Below are positions 35,085 to 44,100 of a stretch of 64,000 bases of DNA, piece by piece (position 1 is the stretch's first letter; the number at the start of each line of letters is the position of its first letter). The stretch is from Verrucomicrobiaceae bacterium UBA7681 (GTDB lineage: Bacteria > Verrucomicrobiota > Verrucomicrobiia > Verrucomicrobiales > Verrucomicrobiaceae), in assembly GCA_002482965.1 (NCBI GenBank), contig DLGZ01000054.1, positions 1 to 64,000 of the forward strand. Reading direction: 5' to 3'. The notes beneath the pieces are model-generated. The model ran no database searches, was not told where the DNA came from, and worked only from the letters and a program-made list of their open reading frames with translations. The position numbers were made by a program, and so were the translations under genes.

Positions 35085-36248
35085 TTACTTGGCCGCCGTT
35101 TCCTTTGCCGGAGCGGCAGGAGCAGGAGCCGATGGCGCGACCGGCATGCCTGGCTGCGGCAGTCTTGCCATGCCGTTCACGATGATCTTGTCGCCAAACA
35201 CGAGACCGCTGCGGATGATGCGTTTGCCATCGAGCGTCGGACCGATCTCTACGGGTTTGTAAACCGAGATTGGGGGTGTCTTCGTTTCATCAATGCCGAG
35301 CACAAACTTGTTCGCCTGATCGGTGAGGATGCTTTTTTCATCCACGAGCAGCGCCTTATACTTGCCGGTCATCGGGATGCGAATGCGGGCAAAGAGACCC
35401 GGTGTCAGCATGCCGTCGGCGTTCGAAAACTCTGCACGCAGCACCATGCTGCCCGTGCTGGCATCGAGGCGGTTGTCGAAGGACTCGACATGACCCTTGT
35501 GCGAGAAAACGGTCTCGTTAGAAAGCTGAAGCTCCACCGGCATCTTTCCATCGCCATTGGTGAAGGTCTTCTTGTCACGCTGCATCGCCTGGATCTTGAG
35601 CAGGCTGTTCTCGTCGATGTCCGAATACACATAGACCGGGTCCACCGTCACGATGGTCGTGAGCAGCGTGGTTCCTGCGGTGACGAAATTCCCCGTGGTG
35701 GTGATCGCACGGCTGATGCGTCCGCTGATCGGCGCCTTGACCGAACTGTGCTCGAACTCAATCTCAGCACTGTGCTGCGCAGCCTTGGCGGATTCCAGCC
35801 CGGCCAGCGCCTGCAGGTTCATCGACTCACGCATTTCCGCCTGCTCTGGGGCGATGGCCTTGGCCGCGAGCAAGGTTTTCACACGGTCAAACTCACGCTT
35901 CATCGCCTGCGCATTGGCTTCGGCACGCGCCACCTCGGCACCGGTAGAGCGCAGCTTGGTTTCAAACGGACGCTGATCGATGGTGAAAAGGATATCCCCT
36001 TTCTTGACCAAGGCCCCGGCCTGGAAATGGACTTCGGTGATGTAGCCGGACACGCGTGGCTTCAGTTCCACCGTCTCCATGGGCTCGACGCGCCCCGTGA
36101 ATTCCTCCCACTCGACGAGTTCTTTCTGCTCGACCGGTGCGAGCGTCACCGGTGCCGGAGGCATCTGACCGCCGCCGTGGCCACCCGCAGGCGGTTTGCC
36201 ACAGGCAGCGAGGAGCAGGACGAATGGGAGGAGGGTTTGGAGTTTCAC
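35085..36248 (-). CDS. RND periplasmic adaptor (MFP) lipoprotein
   Basis: This is a 387-residue membrane fusion protein connecting the RND pump and the outer channel. I chose the GTG start because it gives a clean lipoprotein signal (KLQTLLPFVLLLAAC, Cys near residue 16). The usual barrel-sandwich halves follow (TVELKPRVSGYITEVHFQ, KGDILFTIDQRPFE, SSVKAPISGRISR), separated by a helical hairpin. A beta-barrel and a Pro/Ala-rich tail finish the chain. The frame continues open upstream into tetR, but those residues are not adaptor-like. Second gene of the operon. Confidence 0.93.
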   Translation of the reverse strand: MKLQTLLPFVLLLAACGKPPAGGHGGGQMPPAPVTLAPVEQKELVEWEEFTGRVEPMETVELKPRVSGYITEVHFQAGALVKKGDILFTIDQRPFETKLRSTGAEVARAEANAQAMKREFDRVKTLLAAKAIAPEQAEMRESMNLQALAGLESAKAAQHSAEIEFEHSSVKAPISGRISRAITTTGNFVTAGTTLLTTIVTVDPVYVYSDIDENSLLKIQAMQRDKKTFTNGDGKMPVELQLSNETVFSHKGHVESFDNRLDASTGSMVLRAEFSNADGMLTPGLFARIRIPMTGKYKALLVDEKSILTDQANKFVLGIDETKTPPISVYKPVEIGPTLDGKRIIRSGLVFGDKIIVNGMARLPQPGMPVAPSAPAPAAPAKETAAK

Positions 36249-36318
36249 GAGGCGCGTTGGTTTTGGGGGTGGGAAGTTGACCAGTTGGTTAATTTGAAAG
36301 CAAAAAATAAGGGCAGCA

Positions 36319-36915
36319 TCAGCCTTTGACGCCGAGGATGATCTTGGCCCCGGACTCAAATTCATCCAGGCGACCGAGGTCATTCCACATGCGGGCGTGG
36401 AGCAGCAGCCCCTCGCTGTAAGCAAACACGATCCGTGCCAATGCCATCGCATCATGCGTGACAATGCTTCCCTGCGCCTGCGCATCGCGGATGGCGCTCT
36501 CGTAGTAGCGGATGAACTGGCTCAGGATTTCCTGCAGTTTGTCACGCAGTCGCTCATCCACCGTGCTGACCTCAGCCCCTAGGGAATGGATCGGGCAGCC
36601 CAGCACGCGGCCATGCTTCTTGAACAGATCCTCCTGCTCCTGACGGAAGTTGCGAAAGCAGTGCATGATGCGCTCCAACGGCGGCACCACGGGGGAAAAG
36701 ATCTGGTCCAGCTCCTTGCGGTGCTCCGTCCAGCCATGTTCGATCGCGGTGAGCGCCAGTTCCGTTTTGGACTCAAAGAAGTGGTAGAAGCTGCCCTTCT
36801 TCACCCCTGCCCTGTCGCAAATATGATCCACCGAGGTGCTGCCGTAGCTGCCCGCCCAGATCAGTTCGATCATGGCGTCTATCAGGCGGTCTTTGGCGGT
36901 GGAGGTGCGTCCCAT
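36319..36915 (-). CDS. TetR/AcrR-family repressor
   Basis: This is a 198-residue regulator with an N-terminal TetR helix-turn-helix (STSVDHICDRAGVKKGSFYHFF, about 25-47) and a ligand-binding helical C-terminal domain. It is the first gene of the leftward operon tetR, adaptor, RND, channel, so it probably represses its own promoter and that of the pump until an inducer binds. A palindrome upstream (36950-36965) is a plausible operator. The family assignment is firm; the ligand is unknown. Confidence 0.93.
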   Translation of the reverse strand: MGRTSTAKDRLIDAMIELIWAGSYGSTSVDHICDRAGVKKGSFYHFFESKTELALTAIEHGWTEHRKELDQIFSPVVPPLERIMHCFRNFRQEQEDLFKKHGRVLGCPIHSLGAEVSTVDERLRDKLQEILSQFIRYYESAIRDAQAQGSIVTHDAMALARIVFAYSEGLLLHARMWNDLGRLDEFESGAKIILGVKG

Positions 36916-36949
36916 GGATGTTTTGGCTAAGGTGGCGAGGCTTAAAACA

Positions 36950-36965
36950 GACTAGACGGTCAGTC
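36950..36965. promoter_or_regulatory. Candidate TetR operator
   Basis: A 16-base imperfect palindrome (GACT...AGTC with AGAC/GGTC inside) lies 35 bases before the tetR start, in the 118-base gap to the divergent response-regulator gene. Its size and symmetry match operators of TetR-family repressors. Confidence 0.45.
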
Positions 36966-37033
36966 AACAATTTTTCCACCTCCCCGATTGCCGCCCGCTC
37001 CTTCACCTTCCATAGTGTGCCATTCCTTCACTC

Positions 37034-38491
37034 ATGAACGACCAAGCCACAGTTCTGATCGTCGATGACGAAAAGCATACCCGCGATGGCCTGCGCCTCT
37101 CGCTGGAGGATGACTTCGACTGCTACGTGGCCTCAAACGCCGCCGAGGCGATGGAATACCTCAATCATGACCGCATCGACGTCATGCTCACCGACCTCCG
37201 CCTCGGCGAGGATGATGGCATGAAGCTGCTGGAAGCTGCCCTGGCACTGACCAAGCCGCCCGTCTGCATCATGATGACCGCCTACGGCAGCGTCGATACC
37301 GCCGTGGAGGCCATGCGCCGGGGTGCCTACCATTTCGTCACCAAGCCGCTGAACCTCGATGAGGTGGAGATCCTCATCAAACGCGCCCTCCGCAGCCGCT
37401 CGCTGGAGCACGAAAACGTCGCGCTGAAACAGCAGGTCGAGCGCAAATTTTCCATCGAAGGCATCCTCGGCCAGGCGGAGGTGATGAAGCCGATCATCGA
37501 CACCATCCAGCAGGTCGCCCCTTCCCGCGCCACCGTGCTCATCGAAGGTGAAAGCGGCACCGGCAAGGAACTCGTTGCCCGCGCCATTCACAATCTCAGC
37601 GGCCGGCCCAAGGCGAACATCGTCTCCGTGCACTGCGCGGCTCTCTCCCCGCAGATCCTCGAAAGCGAGCTCTTCGGCCATGAGAAAGGTGCCTTCACCG
37701 GCGCGCAGGAGCGCCGCATCGGCCGCTTTGAGCAGGCCAATGGCGGCACGCTCTTCCTGGATGAAATCGGCGAGATCGACGCCAGCACCCAGGTGAAACT
37801 GCTGCGTGCCCTTGGCGAGCAGAGCATCGAACGCGTGGGCAGCAGCAAGCCAATCTCAATCGACGTCCGCGTCATCGCTGCCACGAACCGCGACCTCGCC
37901 AAGATGGTCGAAGCTGGCACCTTCCGTGAGGATCTCTACTGGCGTCTGCGCGTCGTCACCATCCAGCTCCCCCCGTTGCGCGTCCGCAAGAGCGACATCT
38001 CCGTGCTGGCGGATCACTTCCTCAAGGAACTCGCCAAGGCCAATGGCAAAGCCTACAAGCCGCTCGGCGAGGACGCCCTGCCCGCGATGATGAATTACGA
38101 CTGGCCCGGCAACATCCGCGAGCTGCGCGCCGCCATCGAGCACGGCGTGGTCATGAGCAACAGCAACCGCGTCATGCTCAAGCATCTGCCGTCCTACCTG
38201 CTCAATCCGAACGGCCTGGGCATCGGTTTGCGTGCGCCTTCATTGATCGCTGCCAAGGATGCCGCCGCCGCACCCTCTGGAGCCAGCACCGATCCTACGA
38301 TCAAGCCGAAGAGCGATCTCGACATCACGGAGGCCGAGCACCAGCTCATCCTCACCGCCCTGCAGCGCAGCGGCAACAACCGCACCGTGGCCGCTGAAAT
38401 GCTCGGCATGAGCCGCCGCACCCTGCAGCGCAAGCTCAAGGACCTCAACATGGTACGCACGCACCGCAGGCGCGTCACGACGTCGCCTTAA
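37034..38491 (+). CDS. NtrC-type sigma-54 response regulator
   Basis: This is a 485-residue three-domain regulator. The receiver domain (1-120) has the phosphoacceptor at D54 (LTDLRLG), acidic DD at 11-12 and the TKPL lysine. The central AAA+ domain has Walker A GESGTGKE, the sigma-54-contacting GAFTGA loop and Walker B GGTLFLDEIGEI. The C-terminal Fis-type helix-turn-helix is NNRTVAAEMLGMSRRTLQRKL. It activates sigma-54 promoters by ATP hydrolysis. No histidine kinase is adjacent, so the signal is unknown. It overlaps the convergent queC by four bases. Confidence 0.95.
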   Translation: MNDQATVLIVDDEKHTRDGLRLSLEDDFDCYVASNAAEAMEYLNHDRIDVMLTDLRLGEDDGMKLLEAALALTKPPVCIMMTAYGSVDTAVEAMRRGAYHFVTKPLNLDEVEILIKRALRSRSLEHENVALKQQVERKFSIEGILGQAEVMKPIIDTIQQVAPSRATVLIEGESGTGKELVARAIHNLSGRPKANIVSVHCAALSPQILESELFGHEKGAFTGAQERRIGRFEQANGGTLFLDEIGEIDASTQVKLLRALGEQSIERVGSSKPISIDVRVIAATNRDLAKMVEAGTFREDLYWRLRVVTIQLPPLRVRKSDISVLADHFLKELAKANGKAYKPLGEDALPAMMNYDWPGNIRELRAAIEHGVVMSNSNRVMLKHLPSYLLNPNGLGIGLRAPSLIAAKDAAAAPSGASTDPTIKPKSDLDITEAEHQLILTALQRSGNNRTVAAEMLGMSRRTLQRKLKDLNMVRTHRRRVTTSP

Positions 38492-39150
38492 ATATCAGTC
38501 TCGTAAATCGTCGGGTCGTGGAGGCCAGCGAGCACAAAGGCCTCGATGCGCTCCACACACGTGCCGCACTTGCCGCAGTGCAAATCTCCGCCTTTGTAGC
38601 ACGACCACGTCTTGCCGTAATCCACCCCCAGATTGTCGCCGAGTTTGGCGATGCCCGTTTTGTCGAGATGAATGAACGGACGCATCAGTTCGATCTTCGC
38701 ATACGTCCCCTCACGCATCGCCGCACCCATGCTCTGCATGAATTCCTCGCGACAGTCGGGGTAGATCATGTGATCCCCCGCATGCGCGGCGATGACAAGT
38801 GCCTGCGCCTCACGGCTTTCCGCCAATCCGCAGGCGATGGCCAGCATGATGCCGTTGCGAAACGGCACCACCGTCCGCTTCATGTTTTCGTCCGCGTAAT
38901 GTCCCTCGGGAATCTCGCCACCTGATTTGAGCAGATCGGAGGCGAAAAGCTGATTCACAAAATCCAGGTGAATGATGTCATGCTTCACACCGGCCTTGGC
39001 GCAATGCCAAGCCGCCAGCGGAATCTCGCGGTGGTTATGCTTCGCACCGTAGTCAAAACTCACGGCCCCAACGACCTCGCACTCCCGCAGCGCCCAGTGA
39101 AACGCCGTCACCGAGTCCATCCCACCAGAGAGCAGCACGACCGTTTTCAT
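38488..39150 (-). CDS. queC: 7-cyano-7-deazaguanine synthase QueC
   Basis: QueC makes preQ0 from 7-carboxy-7-deazaguanine, ammonia and ATP in queuosine synthesis. The 220-residue protein has the PP-loop LSGGMDSVTA at residues 7-16, the conserved SFDYGAKHNHRE and the zinc-binding cysteines in CYKGGDLHCGKCGTC near the C terminus. It is translationally coupled to queF (ATGA overlap), so preQ0 formed here can go straight to QueF. The earlier pathway genes (folE-type, queD, queE) are not in the window. Confidence 0.96.
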   Translation of the reverse strand: MKTVVLLSGGMDSVTAFHWALRECEVVGAVSFDYGAKHNHREIPLAAWHCAKAGVKHDIIHLDFVNQLFASDLLKSGGEIPEGHYADENMKRTVVPFRNGIMLAIACGLAESREAQALVIAAHAGDHMIYPDCREEFMQSMGAAMREGTYAKIELMRPFIHLDKTGIAKLGDNLGVDYGKTWSCYKGGDLHCGKCGTCVERIEAFVLAGLHDPTIYETDI

Positions 39151-39578
39151 TCCGGCAGCCTCAGGGTTTCTTCAATATCTGGAAAGCGCGCCTCGCAGGT
39201 GAGCTGGATGCCGCCCCGCGCGCCAAATTTGCCACGCACCACCACCTGCTTCGGCGCACACGCTTTCACGATGTCATCCAGCACCCGGTTCACGATCGCC
39301 TCATTGAAAGACGCGTGGTTGCGATACGAGGCCAGATAGAATTTCAGCGACTTCGTTTCGACACAGGTCTCATCTGGGATGTAGTAAATCTCAAGATGCG
39401 CCGAATCCGGCTGCCCGGTCACGGGACAAATCGAGCTGAATTCCGGGGCGCTAAGGTGAATGCGGTAGTTCCGTCCCGGCGTGCGATTGGGGAACGTCTC
39501 CAGCACCGCCACATCCGGCGAAGCGGGGAGGCGGTTTTCAGAACGTCCTAGAAGTGTGAGGTCTTTTTCCTGACTCAT
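39147..39578 (-). CDS. queF: NADPH-dependent preQ0 reductase QueF
   Basis: QueF reduces the nitrile of preQ0 to the amine preQ1. The 143-residue chain is the short, unimodular type. The catalytic cysteine is C51 in SSICPVTGQPDSA, with the partner aspartate D58. The NADPH/substrate motif ETKSLKFYLASYRNHASFNE follows. I used the ATG at MSQEKDLT rather than one 12 codons upstream. First gene of the queF-queC pair. No preQ1 riboswitch could be recognised in the 121-base gap before vapB. Confidence 0.95.
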   Translation of the reverse strand: MSQEKDLTLLGRSENRLPASPDVAVLETFPNRTPGRNYRIHLSAPEFSSICPVTGQPDSAHLEIYYIPDETCVETKSLKFYLASYRNHASFNEAIVNRVLDDIVKACAPKQVVVRGKFGARGGIQLTCEARFPDIEETLRLPE

Positions 39579-39699
39579 GTCCACGCAGAATGCGGGAGAG
39601 CGCGGAGAATGCAACGATCTGCATTAAATTGAATTCCGAGATTCTTTTTTCATCTTTTTATCATTGTTTTTGCATCAAATAGACTCTAAATATCCATCC

Positions 39700-39906
39700 A
39701 TGAGAATCACTGTCGATATTGAAGATGACATCATCAGCGATGCCATGGAGTTGACCGGGGAAAAGAACAAGAGTCCCGCCATCGCCAAGGCTGTGGAGCA
39801 GTATGTGAAGAGGATGCGGGCGAAGGAATTCGGCAAGCGTCTCCGCGAAGGGTTTTATGACTACCCTTCTACCAACGCCGAAGTCGAGGCCCTCGAAATC
39901 ATCTAG
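39700..39906 (+). CDS. vapB: VapB-type antitoxin
   Basis: This is a 68-residue antitoxin with an N-terminal ribbon-helix-helix-like segment (MRITVDIEDDIISDAMELTGE, then KSPAIAKAVEQYVKRM) and a C-terminal tail that would wrap around the PIN toxin. It resembles the VapB47/type II family that often begins with MR(T/I)T(V/L)DI. It is followed after three bases by vapC. The upstream region is AT-rich and should contain the autoregulated promoter. Confidence 0.88.
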   Translation: MRITVDIEDDIISDAMELTGEKNKSPAIAKAVEQYVKRMRAKEFGKRLREGFYDYPSTNAEVEALEII

Positions 39907-39909
39907 CTC

Positions 39910-40332
39910 ATGGTCCTTGTCGATTCATCCATCTGGATCGAGGCTTCCAGACGCACGGGCAGTCTGGAGGTCAAGGTCGGCATTGAAGGCCTGCTGGATG
40001 CCTACGAGGCCGCGCTCTGCTCTCCCGTGATGCTCGAAGTCCTCGGCGGTGCGCGTAAAGAGGAACGCAAGCAGCTCAACGCCGACTTCTCCTGCCTGCC
40101 CTACATCCGCGTGACCGAGCCGGACTACATTGCCGCAGTCCGCAACAACTGGAAACTGCGAGACGCCGGCATCACAGCCCCGGCCAATGATGTCCTCATC
40201 GCCACCATCGCGGTGCGGCTATGTTGCCGTGTGTATGCACAGGACAAGCACTTCGAGGCCATGGCACCAGTGCTCGGGTTTGCGCTCTATGAACCAGGTT
40301 ACGGCGGCTCCTTTCGTCCGGATGGTGGCTGA
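39910..40332 (+). CDS. vapC: VapC-type PIN-domain toxin
   Basis: This is a 140-residue PIN-domain ribonuclease toxin. The metal-binding acidic residues are D5 (VLVDSSIWIE), the glutamate in SPVMLEVLGG and the aspartates in ANDVLIATIA and AQDKHFEAMA. Such toxins cleave tRNA or rRNA. It lies 3 bases behind vapB. This is the third toxin-antitoxin pair in the window, about 26 kb from the other two. The C-terminal extension after residue 128 is Gly-rich. Confidence 0.92.
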   Translation: MVLVDSSIWIEASRRTGSLEVKVGIEGLLDAYEAALCSPVMLEVLGGARKEERKQLNADFSCLPYIRVTEPDYIAAVRNNWKLRDAGITAPANDVLIATIAVRLCCRVYAQDKHFEAMAPVLGFALYEPGYGGSFRPDGG

Positions 40333-40372
40333 GTGATAGTTTTCCAAATGTGGGAGCGTTTCTAAATTCAGA

Positions 40373-41158
40373 ATGCTCAAAGAAGCCGCCATCCCACTCA
40401 CTGACGACACGCTCGCCCCCGGCACGGAGCGCACGCTCGCCATCCTCGAACTCCTCGGCCGTCACCGCGCCGGACTCAGCCTTACGGAGATCGCCCGCGA
40501 GCTTGATCTGCCGGTCAATTCCGTCTTCCGCATCACCGGCACGCTGCACAGCCGCGGCTACCTCCAGCGCCGTGAGGACGACAAGCGCTTCGTCCTCACC
40601 AACAAGCTCTTCGACCTCTCCCGCCCAGTCGTGCGCGAGAAAAGCCTCGTCGTCTGCGCCTTGGAATCGCTCAAATGGTTGCGCGATGAAACCGGCGAGA
40701 CCACTCAAATTCTCGCCAGCGTGAATCACAAGATGACCGTGCTGGAGCAGTGCATCTCCTCGCAGCCGATCAAGGTCAGCAGCACCGTCGGCCTGCAAGT
40801 GCCCATGTACTCCTGCGCTCCCGGCAAAGCGGTGCTGGCGCATCTCCCAGCGGCGGAGCTCGAAAAATTCTTTGCCGCCGTGCAGCTCAAACAATACACG
40901 CCCAACACGCTCGCCACAGCGGAGTTGCTCGAAACCGACCTCGTCAAAACGCGCAAACGCGGCTTTTCCACGGACATCGCCGAAGGGCTCGAAGGCATCC
41001 ACTGCGTCGCTGCGGCCATCCTTGATGAATACCATTACCCTGTGGCCGCCATCACCGTCATGTCTCCTTCCTTCCGCCTAAAACGCGACCAGTTCGACAA
41101 GGCCGGCAAGCTCTGCCTCGAAGCCGCTGCAGCCATCACCCGGAGGCTCCTGGCATGA
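40373..41158 (+). CDS. IclR-family transcriptional regulator
   Basis: This is a 261-residue regulator with a winged helix-turn-helix (RAGLSLTEIARELDLPVNSV, then RITGTLHSRGYLQR) and a C-terminal IclR effector domain (YSCAPGKAVLAHL, near 145-155; the catalytic-like GFSTDIAEGLEGIHCVAAAI; terminal VAAITVMSPS). These proteins usually control catabolic operons and bind small acids or sugars. Its stop overlaps the start of the DUF1549/1553 gene by four bases, so it is likely co-transcribed with the genes it regulates. Confidence 0.93.
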   Translation: MLKEAAIPLTDDTLAPGTERTLAILELLGRHRAGLSLTEIARELDLPVNSVFRITGTLHSRGYLQRREDDKRFVLTNKLFDLSRPVVREKSLVVCALESLKWLRDETGETTQILASVNHKMTVLEQCISSQPIKVSSTVGLQVPMYSCAPGKAVLAHLPAAELEKFFAAVQLKQYTPNTLATAELLETDLVKTRKRGFSTDIAEGLEGIHCVAAAILDEYHYPVAAITVMSPSFRLKRDQFDKAGKLCLEAAAAITRRLLA

Positions 41159-44100
41159 AGCAGCATTTCCTCACACTTTCCGCCACCGCTCTTCTTTGCG
41201 GCAGGCTTCTCGCGGCCCCCACACCGGCGCAGATCGAGTTCTTCGAGTCCAAGATCCGCCCCATCCTCGCCCAGGAGTGCTATGAGTGCCACAGCACCGG
41301 CACCAAGAAAAAAGGCGATCTCGTGCTCGACTCCCGCCCCGGCTGGCAGGCTGGTGGCGAATCCGGCGATGTCATCAAACCGGGTGATCCCGCTGGCTCA
41401 CTGCTCGTGCAAACCATCAAGCACCAGCACGATGACCTCAAGATGCCCAAAGCCGGAGCCAAGCTCGACGACAAAGTCATCGCCGACTTCGAGCAATGGA
41501 TTCGTGAAGGTGCTGCTGATCCACGTGACACGCCGCCATCCAAAGCAGAGATCGCCAAAGAAACCGACTGGAAGAGCATTCTCGAACGCCGCAAGCAATG
41601 GTGGGCCTTTCAACCCGTCTCCAAGCAGCCTGCGAACAAAACCATCGATGACTACATCGACGCGGAACTCGCCAAGCAGGGCATCCCTGCCGCTCCTCCC
41701 GCAGATGCGCAGACGCTGCGCCGTCGCATGAGTTACATCCTCACCGGACTTCCCCCATCAGGCAACCAGAGCGTCGATGACCTTCTTGCGTCCCCGCACT
41801 TCGGCGAAAAATGGGCACGTCACTTCATGGACTGGGTCCGCTACGCTGAAAGCTACGGCTCCGAGGGCGACCCCGCCATCCCCTACGCGTACCAGTACCG
41901 CGACTACCTCATTCGTTCCTTCAATGACGACGTGCCGTATCCGCAGATGATCAAGGAGGCCATCGCCGGAGATCTTCTGGCCAATCCACGCATCAAGAAC
42001 GGCCTCAACGAAAGCGCCATCGGCATCGCGCAGTTGCGCATGGTGCTGCACGGTTTTTCACCGGTCGATTCACTCGATGAAATGGTCACCTTCACGGACA
42101 ACCAGATCGACACGATCACCAAGGCCTTCCAGTCCCTCACCGTGAGCTGCGCCCGCTGCCACAATCACAAATTCGACGCCATCTCCCAGGCCGACTTCTA
42201 TTCCCTCTACGGCATCTTCACCAGCACCCACCCTGCCGTGATTGATGTGAATGCCCCAGGCACCGGCAAAGCCGAGCGCGCAGAACTCGCGCAGATCAAA
42301 CAGCAGATCAAAGAAGCCGTGGCTGCGCACTGGCTGAAGGTCGCCCCCAAGACCGTGTCCTACGACACCTCCGACTCAGCGCATCCCGGCCTAGACAAGT
42401 ACCAGTGGTTCACCAATGGCGTCAGCCTCAGCAAGGCGGGAGAGTTCTCCGTCGCGCTGGAAGGAGATGGCATCGTCTCGCAGGTCTATCCCGCTGGTTA
42501 TTTCAGCAACTTGCTCACCACCAAGGAACGCGCGGTCGTATTCTCCAACCGCTTCAAATGCGAAGGCGGCACGCTGTGGTTCCGCGTGGCGGGCAATGGC
42601 GGCGTGAAGGCCAAGTACGTCGTGGAAAACTACCCGCGCACAGGCACGATTCACAAGGCGGTGCTGCTGGGAGAGGCCAAGGATGAGAAGCTCGGCTGGC
42701 GCTCGCTTGATCTCGACTTCTGGAAAGGCGACGAGATCTTCATCCAGATCACCACCTCCGCCGACCTTCCGGCTGAATACAACAAGGATGCGCGCTCATG
42801 GTTTGGCCTCACTGATGTCGTCATCACCAAGGACAAAACACCGCCTACAGCCGAAGTGCGCACACAGCTATCCGCCGGGGAAGTCATCCAGGCATGGCAG
42901 AAGGGCACGCTCAGCAACAGCCAGGCCGAAGCGCTCAACCGTCTCGTTCAAGCAGACCTGCTGCCGAACCAACTGAAGGACATCCCAGAAGCAGCCAAGC
43001 TGGTAGCACGCTACCGCGAACTCGAAGCCGCACTGCCCATGCCAACCCGCGTGCCCGGCGTCATCGAAGCCGACGCCAAGGACGCAGCGCTCTTTGTCCG
43101 GGGCGATCACAAGCAGCCCGCCGAACTCATCCCGCGTCGCTTCCTTGACGCCCTCGATCCCACGCCCTTCAACACCAAAGGCAGCGGTCGTTTGCAGCTC
43201 GCCGAACACATGGCGGATTTGAAAAACAACCCGCTCACCGCGCGCGTGATCGTCAACCGCCTCTGGCATCACGTCTTTGGTCGCGGCATCGTCGCCAGTG
43301 TCGATAATTTCGGCAAGCTCGGCGACCTGCCCACGCATCCCGAGCTGCTCGACTTCCTCGCCCAGCGCTTCATCGACAGCGGCGGCTCCATCAAAGCCAT
43401 GCTGAAGCTCATCGTAAGTTCCAAAACCTTCCAGCGCAGCGCCTATGCCGCCGATATCGCCCTGGAGAAGGACCCGGAAAACAAACTGCTGAGCCATTGG
43501 AGTCTTCATCGCCTCGAAGCCGAGTCCATTCGCGATTCCATCCTTACTCTGACTGGCAGGCTGGAGTCCAAGCTCTATGGCGAAGCGATCCCGAACAGCG
43601 TCCCCCGCCGCAGCATCTACGTCAAAGTCATCCGCAACTCGCTCGATCCCTTCCTCACCACCTTCGACATGCCCGTGCCTTTCATCACCCGAGGCAAACG
43701 CGACACCACCAACGTACCCGCGCAGTCTCTCACCCTGCTCAATGACAGCAACGTCATTCGCTGGTCCCGCGAATGGGCGCTGCTCTCCAGCAAAGTCGCT
43801 GACGAACCACGCGTGAAAGAGATGTTTCATGAAGCCTTCGCACGCGAAGCTACAGCGGATGAAGTGAAGCAAAGCCTCGCCTATCTCGCTGCCTTGCAAA
43901 AAGAAAACACCGCACGCTCACAGGAACTCGCCTTTCAAGAACAGGAGCTTGCCGGCTTGAACCGCCATATCACCGCCATCCTCGATCCTGCACGCATCAA
44001 GCTGCAAGCCGAGCGCAAACTCCCCGCCGCGCCTCTCAACACTCCGGAGCCGCTGGCCGAGTGGACCTTTGACAAAGATGCCAAAGACACCAAGGGCCGC

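Noticed and set aside
39579..39699. Possible preQ1 riboswitch upstream of queF
   Set aside because: I could not find the preQ1 aptamer consensus or a following terminator in the gap.
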